Assembly (NCBI GenBank): GCA_947396885.1
Contig: OX377205.1
Span: forward strand, 74,248,969-74,312,968
DNA from: Heligmosomoides polygyrus polygyrus
Lineage: Eukaryota; Nematoda; Chromadorea; Rhabditida; Heligmosomidae
Direction: 5' to 3'
Length of the DNA: 64,000 bases
A program made the position numbers and the translations under genes. Every line of letters starts with the position of its first letter. Within the stretch, counting starts at the first letter, position 1. The notes below the pieces were generated by a model. The model searched no databases, was not told the DNA's origin, and was given only the letters and a program-made list of their open reading frames with translations. Shown here piece by piece: positions 35,401 through 46,400 of this stretch.

Positions 35401-35456
35401 TATTTATGGACGCACGGAAAGTGCGTTCAAAACAGCTAGTTATCCTAGTAAGTATA

Positions 35457-36726
35457 CAGGGTGGCCCATAAGTCCTGCAACAAAGACATAGGCGTATAAA
35501 AAGGCTAAGAATGCAACAAATTTGGTACACTTTTAAACCATGTTTGCCCATGGTTTGCAGATTATGGTGGAGCGGTATTATTCATAAGGGACCACTCCTG
35601 GATCGATAAGTGCCTTCAGATCGTGTGGATTTGCAGCTCACGTCGCAGCCCCTCTTACGGAGTTTTACTTCTTATTCGTTCCAACGAAGATATTGAACAA
35701 TAGTTTTACCATGCTTTATAGAGCAGGACATTTTCTTAGAGACGGTTAATAAACAAAGATCGAAAGGCTAAAGATTCAGAAATTTCACAGCTAGTCTTTC
35801 GCAGGTGCACTATTTTGCAGATGCACTCAAAACCGCTACCACGTCCTTTTCTTTTGCTGTTAGAAGAATCGCTTTACCAGAATGTGCATCTTGCTTCTAA
35901 TCAGCGCGATTGAGACTCCAATATATGGTGTTATGATTTCGTTCCCATCAAACGAACATTTTTATTGATTTTCACTTTTTTACACAAAAACCTAGGTGTG
36001 AGTGGAGACATTTTGGGCAATCGTGTATGGCGAAAACCTGCCATGCGTGGCCATTGTGTTTATATCGTCAGGTTTCCGCAAAGGTGGTATTAAACGCGCT
36101 ATTATTTTGACCTTTTTGGGATCGCTCAACTTTGAGAAATTTTTCATCAAATGAGGCAGAGGCTGAATACCCATTTCGAACGACGCGCTCCAACTGCGCT
36201 TACAAATTTTTCTCTCTACTCTCTTCTCCTCATAGCTGAGTTTTCGTCTCACTTGTGGGCTTGTAGAGCTTTCCTTGTAGTTTCCTAGAAACTGCATACT
36301 GCTTAGGAATAGATTACGCACACGGCTGAATGTTGCATTTGTTCCAGCTGGTTGCTGCATCGTGTATGATCAGAAAATTAATAGCGTCCTTCTGTTGTAG
36401 TTCAGATCCGTTCATCCAATGTTCACTCTTGAGAAGCCTCTGCACTACCCTACACAATACCATCATACTGCATGTTCAACAACCAATCTTCCGAAATTTA
36501 GTCACATCGGAACGGAACCGTCCAACCACGGGCCAGAGAAGCATTTTCGGTAGTTTTACGTGAGAGCGCATTACTTTGTAATAAGAGCAGCTACAACCAT
36601 GATAATTTCCAGAAGTATAGCACTAAGTATATCCTACATAACTGTTGGTATGCGGTTTTTTTGCAATTGGAAAAATACAACCAATACGGTCTCCTATTTT
36701 TGTTGCAGGACTTATGGGCCACCCTG
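35457..36726. mobile_element. Tc1/mariner-superfamily element (1.27 kb), copy A only
   Basis: Both ends begin CAGGGTGGCCCATAAGTCCT and stay identical for 28 bp; TA flanks each side (35455-35456 and 36727-36728). Copy B has the empty site with a single TA at about 47540. The interior has no recognisable DDE domain; the longest frame (36360-35992, minus) is basic and unassigned. It is probably a non-autonomous or internally decayed element. Confidence 0.9.
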
Positions 36727-37039
36727 TAATAGTACGAAAATACATAGCTGATGTCCCCTAAGGACAATAAAACCCTAGTGAAAAAGAACAAAAAAGGAAC
36801 AACGCCAGTGGAAGAAAATGAAAAGAAAATATCAACAGAAAACATCGAGAGGAGAGTAAGCAAAACAACATCAAATGGTTATGAATAGCATGAGCTGAAG
36901 GCGCAAATAGACCCTTATATTCAGGAAACCTCTGAGCTAATGGCTTTATGAACTAGCAATTTGAAAGCGCTGAGTTTCATTGTAAGCGGAATTGACTATT
37001 TGCGGATAAGAGTATTTAAGACAGAAGTGACTCTGGTGG

Positions 37040-37680
37040 AGAAAAATCTGGATCTGTTTTGTGTTCTTGAAACGCTGACCCTGATATTATGTAAACCACT
37101 CCCTGTCCTGGAAGGTACGAGCTGAAAAATTGGGTTGGCTCAAGAGCCGTCTTACCAGTAACAATTTTAAAGGCCATGGTAAGGTCATTACTCTCCCTTC
37201 TCCTTTCCAGACTAGGTAATTCTAAAAGCTTTGACCGTGAATCTCCATTCGGGATAAAATCTCCATTCGACGCCACTACAGCGCAGCATCGGTTTCCTTG
37301 TGAAGCCGTTTCTGACTACTTTCCAGAAATGTCTTTGTCTTTCTTTTTTAAGGTGTGGATTGAAAACAGTAGTGACCCTTTCAACGATGGGACGAATGTA
37401 CAATACCGCTCAAATTCTTTGCAAATAAGACGCTTTTGCGACGGATTAATCCGTCGCAAAGTGTCTTATTTGCAAAGAATTTGAGCGGTATTGTAGGTCT
37501 TGTACGCTCTAATAAGAATTTTCGGATCCTTGCCTTCAAGTGCCTTGAAGAGCTTATAAGTACGTGCAGTGGCCTTGTTTACAATGCTACGATAATGAGA
37601 AGTGAAGCATAGATTGTCAGTAATCAGAAAGCCGACGTCACGTGCTTCAATAACACATTCCAGTAATTCTAGTTCTAGGT
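37040..37680 (-). mobile_element. CR1-like RT C-terminal fragment (copy A)
   Basis: The complement encodes [40 protein letters not shown] and, after the [24 protein letters not shown]. It corresponds to the RT C-terminus of the 15-kb LINE but is a different, older copy, fused at its upstream end to a SINE. Confidence 0.75.
37401..37493. mobile_element. 93-bp palindromic MITE with TA duplication
   Basis: It starts CAATACCGCTCAAATTC and ends with the complement, with near-perfect pairing to the centre (GACGGATTAATCCGTC). TA flanks it at 37399-37400 and 37494-37495. Copy B reads straight through with one TA at 48214-48215, which proves the insertion boundaries. Confidence 0.95.
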
Positions 37681-37901
37681 GATGTCGTGGAGGTAATTTG
37701 AACGTGTATTTGCACCTGCAACGGCTTGCGTTGCCCAGCCGATGGACAAGCCCGTGACTTATCCTTCCAGGAAAAGTTTGATGCCACTTCACCGACCGGA
37801 GGGACAAAACGCTTAGTTGGGCTGGACGGGTAATCCGAACCAAGAACCCGAAATTGGGCACGTGATAGCCGGCGCCTCCTCCGAATGCGCCACGCGCCCG
37901 A
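37679..37901 (-). repeat. tRNA-derived SINE-like repeat, 3'-truncated (copy A)
   Basis: The tRNA-like head (complement CGCGTGGCGCATTCGGAGG) and B box (GGTTCGGATTACCCG) are present. The 3' part is missing and the sequence runs directly into the RT fragment. The matching copy B element is at 48399-48622. Confidence 0.7.
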
Positions 37902-38092
37902 CGAAGATTTTGATCCACTGATAACGTGCATTACAAATACAACAACGACGAAAACGAGGGTTACTGACATCTGAACAGTAATGCTGACGAGGTCAGTGGC
38001 CAGATTCAACGACTTCAGCAATCTAATGTGTAAATACTGCCGAAAGTCCTTGATAGCGCGGCTTATCAACAAGCATTTCACCATATCATATC

Positions 38093-38796
38093 ATGGTCAG
38101 ATCAACATTCTTGACCTATAGAAGCTTGCGGGAGTTCAACTTATTACTAGCCCAAAACGAGAATCTCTTAGGATTATCTGAGCATTCGCTCGCTTGATTG
38201 TTGTCCAGCGTTCATTGTTACAGTACCGCCGCTAAACATTCAACCAAACGACGTGTTTGCGACGCAAAAACGCGTTTCTTGCGTCGCATCATGATAACTT
38301 TGTCCAAAGTAAAGACTTTGTCACCAAAATTTACAGAGGTGCCTAGCATCATCCTACCTACCACTGGGCATGCGATCGTCGTTCAAAAATATGTGGAAGC
38401 CTGAAAACCAGTGCCGCAATTAAGGAGGCCTTAATCACTGTGACCCGACCCCAAAACCGTCGCCGAGTCTCGCTTAATTATGTCCCCAGGTACAAGTGGT
38501 GCTGCCCAGTTGAATTTTAAAATTCTTAAACATAATTAAATTTTATTTTTCTGCCATTAGCGGTCTTCCCCTGGTTGCGACAATTCTTTTGGTACCAATT
38601 TGACAGGAAGATGCTCACTTTGAACTTCAACCGATTGCGTTTTTTCAACGGAAGAATTCTCAATCTAAAATCTGTGATTGTAGCTTGCCATCTACTCATG
38701 TTTAAAGAAGGAAAACGACATAGAAAATTTACGTGGCGAGTTGATTTTGCGAATTTGGGTGCTTCTTGCAGTTCATCAAACTGCAATGTTGAACAT
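38093..38796. other. Unassigned sequence before the assembly gap
   Basis: No gene, repeat or motif was recognised. Confidence 0.3.
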
Positions 38797-38996
38797 NNNN
38801 NNNNNNNNNNNNNNNNNNNNNNNNNNNNNNNNNNNNNNNNNNNNNNNNNNNNNNNNNNNNNNNNNNNNNNNNNNNNNNNNNNNNNNNNNNNNNNNNNNNN
38901 NNNNNNNNNNNNNNNNNNNNNNNNNNNNNNNNNNNNNNNNNNNNNNNNNNNNNNNNNNNNNNNNNNNNNNNNNNNNNNNNNNNNNNNNNNNNNNNN
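38797..38996. other. Assembly gap of 200 N
   Basis: Exactly 200 N bases, a conventional scaffold-gap length, so the true distance is unknown. It separates the contig holding duplication copy A from the one holding copy B. Confidence 1.
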
Positions 38997-40193
38997 AGCG
39001 ATTGTCGATGGACGAATTCGGGACATCGTCCAGCTTTCCAGCAATCAGTGCGGCTTCGTGGCTGGCTGTGGCACCGTTGATGTCATACATGCCGACCGCC
39101 TCCTGATAGAGAAGCATCGCGAGAAACAGAAGCCAGTGCATATCGCCTTTCTCGACTTGGAGAAGGCCTTTGACCGCGTACCGCGTGAAGTGATGTGGTA
39201 CGCCTTGCGTCAACATGGAGTTCCTGAAGAGCTCATAGAGTGGGTGCGAATTCTCTACTCTTGTCCAGAGAGTCGAGTTCAAGCTGCAGCTGGGATCTCG
39301 ATGGAGTTTCCCATCTCTGTCGAAGTACACCAGGGTTTTCCGCTTTCCCCACTCCTCTTTGTTGTCGTCATGGATGCAATCACACGAGATCTTCAGAAGC
39401 CCGCCCCCTGGACGTTGCTTTATCCGATGACATGATGCTCGCTAGCGAAGATAAAGGTGAACTAGAGCGAGTGCTGCAAGCTTGGTGTGATCGCTTGGAG
39501 CGATTGGGACTCAAACTGAACGTGAAGAAGACCGAATACCTAACGACGGACGTTACTGAGTCCAGCTCCATCAAGGTTAACGGCATCGAGCTCCCACGCA
39601 CTTCGGTTTTTAAGTACCTGGGATCAGCAGTCGCGTCTGACGGCAAACTGATGGTCGAAGTGAATTCACGTGTGAGTGCAGCTTGGTTCAAGTGGCGCTC
39701 GTTGACTGGCGTGCTCTGCGACAAGAAGATACCAGAACGCTTTAAGTCGAAGATCTACAGAGCAGTCGTCCGGCCAGTAACCATGTACGGCGCTGAGTGT
39801 TGGCCAGCGATCAAGGAAGTTGAAACGCGCCTCAGCGTCATGGAGACGAATATGCTGCGCTGGACGGCTGGAGTCACGCGCATGGACCGCATCCGAAACG
39901 ATGTCATTCGGCAGAAGTTCGGTGTCGCGCCGATAGCTGACAAGATGCGCGAAGCTCGCTTGCGATGGTACGGCCACGTTCTACGTGGAAAGGAAGACAG
40001 TGTCCGCAAGGTAGGGCTTAACTTCGATGTAATAGGAAAGCGGTCTAGAGGGCGCCCGAAGCAGCGCTGGGCTGATACGTTACATACGGACTTGAAAGTA
40101 GCTGGTGTCCACCCCGATCTAGCGCTGGATCGGGAAAGGTGGCGTCATGACACCAGAATAGCGGACCCCGCCACGAAACGGGACAAACACTGA
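38997..40193 (+). mobile_element. RTE-type retrotransposon, 3' part
   Basis: It begins inside RT at the gap (IVDGRIRDIVQLSSNQCGFV, IAFLDLEKAFDRVPREVMWY) and runs to the C-terminus (RWYGHVLRGKEDSVRK, RGRPKQRWADTLHTDLKVAG), ending with TGA at 40191-40193. The YADD box is broken by a one-base deletion (reads LLYPMT then stop; the next frame has DDMMLASEDKGELERV). It is opposite in orientation to copies A and B. Full family RT is about 1000 residues, so the 5' half is lost in or beyond the gap. Confidence 0.9.
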
Positions 40194-40258
40194 AGAAGAA
40201 GAAGAAGAAGAAGAAGAAGAAGAAGAAGAAGAAGAAGAAGAAGAAGAAGAAGAAGAAC
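40194..40258 (+). repeat. (GAA)n tail of the RTE element
   Basis: About 21 GAA units directly after the RTE stop codon. The short (GAA)n at the 3' end of RTE copy A shows that this microsatellite is the element's own tail, here expanded. Confidence 0.9.
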
Positions 40259-41095
40259 TTCAAAAAACGTCCAGCGGCTAAAAACATTTTCTCCCGCTTG
40301 AGAGAGAGAATGTTTTTGGCCGCTGGACATTGCTCTTTTGAATGCTTTTGCTTCCAGGTTGCGAGCAAAAGTATTCAAAAGAGCGAAACCAAAAGATAAG
40401 CAACGCGAGATGGGGATAGGAATATCTTACAGGGAGATTAGACGAGTATCTATGAGGATTCGTTGACGTGCTGAGGGCTCGGCGAAGAATTTCTAGCTCC
40501 AAAATGCATTAAAGGCTTAGGATAAGGGACGGCGTTAATGAATCGCTTTTATGGAATGTGCATCACATTCCACTTCAACGGGATATCGTGGAGACGATTT
40601 GAACGCGTATTTGGCGATACAATGACCTGCTGTGGCCAGCCGATGGAGAAGTCAGCGCTCTATCCTTTCCAGACAAGTCTGGTACCAATACGCCGAGGGA
40701 TCGAAGGCTTGATTATCCTGGACGGGAAATCCCGAAAAAAGGCCCAGAAACCTGGTATGGGTGCACACTACAGCCAGCACCTACTCCGACAGCGCAACAC
40801 GCGCCCCAAAAATGCTTTATTTCCAAAAATTCAATACAAATTCATGAGAATATTGAACTATTCTTGCTGATTTTGATAGTGCTTTTGAGGAACAGTCCTA
40901 ATCGAGAGGATGAAACCTGCAGCATTAGAGAATACTGACGATAAATGTGATAATGACACTGACAAAGAAGACCGTTAAAAATTCCGTTAAACTTCTAATA
41001 ATTTCCGTTAAGTCGTTAAGCCAGATTTTAACGGAAAATGCCGTCAATTCGTTAAATTCGTTAAATCGCTAACCGTTAAATGTGCACCCCTGCCC
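40259..41095. mobile_element. Right half of a hAT-type element (same family as 49314-51201)
   Basis: It matches 50030-51201 in order: CTAGCTCCAAAATGCATTAA, SINE (40517-40807), TATTCTTGCTGATTT, then runs of CCGTTAA ending GTTAAATGTGCACCCCTG at about 41094. The left terminus is missing. A 25-bp inverted repeat (40269-40293 with 40304-40328) is specific to this copy. Confidence 0.75.
40517..40807 (-). repeat. tRNA-derived SINE-like repeat inside hAT fragment
   Basis: Same family as 55689-55958. The complement starts GGGGCGCGTGTTGCGCTGTC. The B box is disrupted by an A-rich expansion (CCCGAAAAAAGGCCCAG). Confidence 0.7.
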
Positions 41096-41244
41096 CGGAC
41101 CCTATTTGCGCCGAAATCTCGGCACTGTTGTACCTTCACAGCTCCAGAGGTCGATGGGAGGTCGAAAAAGTTGCCGCCCAAACTTACAAACTAAAAACTT
41201 ACAAACTCAAAGGGGTTACCTGGGATGTTGATGTTGTTGTCCGT

Positions 41245-43000
41245 CGTTAGATATTCGGTCTTCTTCACGTTCAATCTGAGTCCAAACCGCTCCAAGCGAA
41301 CACACTAAGCTTGCACCTCTCGCTCGAGTTCACCATTATCTTCGCTAGCGAGCATTACATAATCAGCATAAAGCAAAGTCTAGGGGTAAAGACTCTAGAC
41401 TGTCTAAAATTCTAACGTAGAGATTACTTCAAAGTAGTCGCGCCATCGCTTCATCGCCTTCTTGCGGTCCATAAGAAGATGGCCGTCCTCATCATTTATG
41501 CCAAAAAACTTCTCAATGTCTTCGGTATGCCGATGGCGATTATTAGCAAGTCTGTACAGATACCGTTCGCCATCGCGTGACTCGAGCTTCTCATTGACAT
41601 CTTCATAATGAGTGGCTTTTGCAGCAGCCACGCCCTTCTTTTCAGCTTTCGTCGCTCCTTGATACTTCCGCCAGTTATCGACTGTCTTTTCGCCGAGAAA
41701 CACGTGATAGAGCGACTTCCTCTTTCGAACCTTCGCATTCACGTCGTAGTGTGTCCACAGCCATGCCTGCTTGTCGACCTGGCGTCGTCCAGGCTTCGTA
41801 ACGCCGAGCTCCAACTGTACAGCTTGACGTATCGCGTCGGTCGCCTTCTTCCAAGTTTCATCGACAGTCGTGACTGTCGGTAACCGCACGCGAGAAATAA
41901 CAGCTGCTTCCTTTTCTCTGATTCGCCACCACTTAATTCTAGCTGCACCGTATCGCTCAACCTGCTTTAGCCTCGGAGGGGCGATCTTCAAAGTACGGAT
42001 CAGCGGTCGATGCTGTGGGGAGACCGTTTCGTGCGGCACGGCCTTCGCGTCTATGACGAGCTTTCGGTCACAACCCTTCACAAGGACAAAGTCTATCTGA
42101 GTCCTGGAGCTCCCGTAATAGAACAAGAAGAGGTGGGAATCGCGCTTACGAAATACGGTGTTTACTATGGTGAGATTATGCGAATCCGCATACTCAAGGA
42201 TACACTCACCATATGCGTTACGCGACCCGAATCCACCATGACAGCTGTACCCGCCTTTCGTCGCGCCGACGTGCCCATTAAGGTCTTCGGCGACCACGAT
42301 GACATCTTTCGACGGAACCTCTGCTGTCTTCTCATCAAGCAGGCTCCAAAACAAAACTTGACTTGATCGGAGCAGCCAGTCTGCGGAGCATACATAGAGA
42401 AAAAGTGATAGAGTCGCTCCTTAGCGGCGACAACGATCTTCATCAATCGATCGTCAAAGCGCTCAACGCTTACAATCGAGTCACGAAATCGTTCGGAGAC
42501 GATTATTCCGACACCACTGGTGGTCCTGGGACTTCCACATAGAACGGCCCTGAAGCCAAGTACTATGTCCCTTAACTTGCGGCAGGACCACCTCGTCTCC
42601 TGCACCGCACAGAAATCAACTCTTCTACGCTCCAGTGCTTAAACCAACTCGCACGAGCAGCCCGTCAACGTAACCACATTCAGCGTTGCCAAGCGGGCCC
42701 TGCTTACGTTGCGGGACTTTCGGACTAGCTCAGTTGCCCCCCGATGCCGTCCTCGCCTCAGGGACCCTCGCATACTTTCCACACTCGCCGGGCTTTGCGG
42801 GTGCGCGTCGGCTCTGGCGGACGCCGTAGCACTATCTCTAAAAACTTGCAATGTCATGAACCATGTGATGTGACATTGGTGTTCGTAGGTTGGCCTTTCA
42901 CAAGGGCCTGTCGCCTGCAATCGAGTGTCAGTGTTCGGCTTAGCTCGCAGAGCGAACAGTTTCCAGTGGCACCACATAGAGGAACGGACATCGCCACCAC
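41245..43000 (-). mobile_element. RTE-type retrotransposon, copy B, 3'-deleted
   Basis: Endonuclease and linker are readable in one frame over 42354-41404 (VVAEDLNGHVGATKGGYS, RTQIDFVLVKGCDRKLV, RDGERYLYRLANNRHRH). The start is near 43.0 kb (RARLATLNVVTLTG). RT is reduced to about 140 bp at 41245-41385 because about 750 bp are deleted relative to copy A. Inactive. Confidence 0.85.
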
Positions 43001-43463
43001 ATAGTTCTAAGCAATGATCAACTGAAGTTAAAGGCACCAAAAACGCCGAAAACGTTGGATCCTATCTATCGGAACAATTCAAACAAGGTTGTTTTTGTTG
43101 CTTTTTCGTTATCCGGCAATTTCTGAAAAAAAAAACTTATCCGTTATCCGCGCTCCAAAATTTCTTTGTCCACTCATCCCTGGTTTGCACGATATGACAG
43201 CAACACGTCACTGCAGCCGCAGGCTGTGAGCATATCCTAAGCGTCGCTGGCTGTTCCGATTGCCGTCCCTTCATGTCAATTGTGCTTATTTGGTGATATC
43301 TGCTGAGCTTGAGGTTTTTCGCTGTTTGGTCTTCATGTGTCCGAGCGATAGTGCGACTCGGTGTCATCTCGCTCAATCAGCGATAACATGTGATAAGCAG
43401 AGGGTCGTCTGAAAATAACATCGGCTGACCGCCCCTGAACAGCCGTACCGTCGACTTTCCGCC

Positions 43464-46400
43464 ATGCGTCTGCTGCTCGTGCTCTGTCTTGCTTTTACCG
43501 TCAACGCCGCCAATAACAGGTATTCCGGGGATTTTCTGACTTGGAAAAAGTACAGCTCTTGTGAGTCATGCAGAAAGCCTGCAGACACTGCAAGATCACC
43601 CTTCTTGAAATTTTTTTTGAAGACTTTCTAATGGTCAGGTCACAGATAAAAACAAAAAACCGCGCTCACGCTGTTCTTCACATTCCATCAGACCATGCTT
43701 CACATTAGCATGTAACTTCCAAACAGGTCAGTGGGTTTCAGAGTGTAGATGCCTATTAATGGAGGGAAGCTACACAGGTCCGCCAGCAGGGACCAGCACC
43801 AACATACCAAAGAGTCCTAATATACTAAGGACCATCACTATTCGGTTTCGAAACGAATAGCTTAAAATATCTCCATGGTTTTGGTTTAGAAACGTCTTCC
43901 ACATTTTTCAGATACAATCTTCGAGGATGCTATCGAAACTCCGGGACCGTCTACGAACACAAGTATGTCATTTGGAGCACTCACACATTGCTCAGTAATG
44001 CTTCCGTATAAGAAAAATCAAAAACAAAGATAGAAGAAAAGTAAGAGTTTATGTCCAACCAAGTTGAACCGCTCTTGATAGTTCCAGCAGGAGAAGATGG
44101 AAGTACGATGTTAAGGAAATTCAGGGGTATGTGAAGTGACTATGTAGCTGGTAAAGTCGGTACTTCGCCTATATTGGTTCCTATATTACCGCACTCACTC
44201 CCTGCAGTTGAATGGTCATAAACCTTGCATTCAGATACCGAAGTTCAACACCTAAGTTCTTGTACTTAAAACTTGACGGATCAGCGTTAGGGTGTCAGGT
44301 TTGATTCCACTATAAATACACATACAATTTTTCCTTGAAACAGGATACATTTCGAGTCAAGGAAGTAGTTCAAAAACTAAAGCTAGATTCGACGAAAAAA
44401 TGTCAAAAATGCTGTAACGATGTTCTGTTGTGATGAAAATTCTAGTGCCAAAATTCGAAGCCGCACCTCTGGGGTACTAAAACCATTACTGCGCTTTGAT
44501 CGTAACAGTGCGTAGTTATACAGAGTTAACGCAGCATAACGGACTTAAAATTTAGTCTATCTTGCGCGAAAGTGCTCCATAGTAGGATGGACTTTTTTGG
44601 CACTTAGTTCGCTGTATTTTTTGGGCTAATGCTATTTTAGTCGTGTTTAATAATTTTTAATTTATGTTATAATTTATAGAATGTGCGAGTCAACTGAAAT
44701 CCGTTGGTTTCCACGAGAAAGGGACTGGAATCATCGCCTCTGCCCACATTTTGCCAAAGGGGTTGTTTGAAGCGCTGATCATGAATATGAGGCTGTCATA
44801 TTACGATGCAGTACGGTAGCTATTGGCAGTAGTGGACAGGGTGAGCCGTAAATATGGTCACTCAATAAAAAGTGAATTACTCACACGGAGTTAGTCAGGG
44901 AGCAGCGAAACTTTTCTAGTGAGGATATCAGACCATGAATCATAGTGTTCCTCTTAGCGTAGGCTTTTTCCTCTAAAAAAGACCAAAAGCAGTAGTGCAC
45001 AACATTCAAATCTGGCGAGTTTGCTGGATATTCAGAAACAGGGCTGAAGCTTGGAAGATTCCTCGCATTCTACTCTTCAGTCATTTTGAACTTTGTGCTC
45101 TGTCCTATCGAAAGGTCCACGGTAAGTTTTAGTGTGTTATTGAACATCTTCAAAACATCGCTGAGTTAGATATCGGTGTCTCCTTTTTCAACAAAAACCA
45201 ATGAAGTCCGTCCTATGAAAGAAACTCTGGCCCAAACCATCAGAAAAACTTCATGAGAGTTTCTGTGAACGACATCTCCCTTACTGTATGCCTCTTTACC
45301 ACTTTCAGGCAATAACTGCTGTTTTGGCGGTTGAAAGGGCGAAAAAAAAAACGTGAAAGGAAATTCCGCAAGCAACCCTGCGTGCGTGATTGAGTCCTTC
45401 TCTAAGCGTTTGAAGGTTGTCATTCGCGCCAAGGGAGGTCACATTGGATATCCACTTTGCTTGTTAAATAGATTGTTTGCAAATTGTTGAGGAAGTTTCC
45501 TTGTTTCCTGAACAATTCTGCGTGATTGATTCGCTTTTTATCGAGTGACCATATTTATGGCGCACCCTGTAGATGCTCGGTGTTCATGAAGGCACATTCT
45601 CAAGACAAATTTGATTCTTCTCGTTGAGTTTAAAGTGAAAATGGAATTGATTTAGTGGACCTTCTTCAAAGTTTGACTCTTCTTTTGGCAGCACGTAGCT
45701 CGCGGATTTTGCTCGCAATTCTCTCGCACAATTTTGTTTTTCTCTGGCACACTATTAAAGGACGTTTAACTGGTGGTAGAGATATGGTACGAGTTCCAGA
45801 CTTCGCGATCGAATCTACGAGCATCGCCATTACAACTATGACGACCTGCCAATGACATGGGACTGGCGAAACGTTGACGGAGTGAACTACGCTTCGGTGG
45901 ATCGAAACCAGCACATACCACAATGTAAGCGCAGCAGTGATCGTCTGTAAGCGATTGGTAAAGTCGTACACAAATGGCTGACTGGTGCTCCTGGTCGACG
46001 ACCCCTCCGTTTCTTTTTCGAGCGCATTCCTCCTAGCTAGACGCTGGTTTCCGACTTCTATAGCGTTTCACGACCTTCAAATTCAGACGCGTTCTTCGCT
46101 GGAAGGAGGAGGTACTGCAGCTTGACGAGAGTAGCAAATGTCATGTGGAGTAGTGTTCAGGGATGTTAGAATAAATGCCGCAGACGCCAAGTGACGCCAA
46201 ACCGCGTTTTCTGCTTAATCTCGGCCTTATTCCGATTTAATGAAGGCGTGGTCTCTGAAGTGTATGTGGAAGTCGTAGACGCTGCATTTTCGTTTCACTA
46301 CAGTGGCCTGCCCTCGAACAAGGGCACCGCTCGAAATTGAGCGCTGCACCATGTCAGTCAATTTCGAGTCGAATGAAACGAGCTGGTCAGCCGTTTGAGT

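Larger units (their letters stand above)
29360..38092. repeat. Segmental duplication, copy A
   Basis: Direct repeat of 41245-48805. Contents in order: RTE fragment, cathepsin Z exons 1-4, repeat family with foldback similarity, CR1 RT fragment, SINE. Relative to copy B it has extra RTE sequence (about 29.5-30.24 kb), a Tc1-like element (35457-36726) and a MITE (37401-37493). It lacks the Tc1-like element of copy B and about 150 bp near 33.98 kb. Similarity ends at CACCATATC near 38092. Confidence 0.9.

Noticed and set aside
38526..39435. ORFs spanning the N run
   Set aside because: Translation through unknown bases joins unrelated contig ends; only the RTE part after 38997 is supported.
40045..40378. 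Minus-strand ORFs with poly-Phe or poly-Leu
   Set aside because: Antisense reading of the (GAA)n RTE tail.
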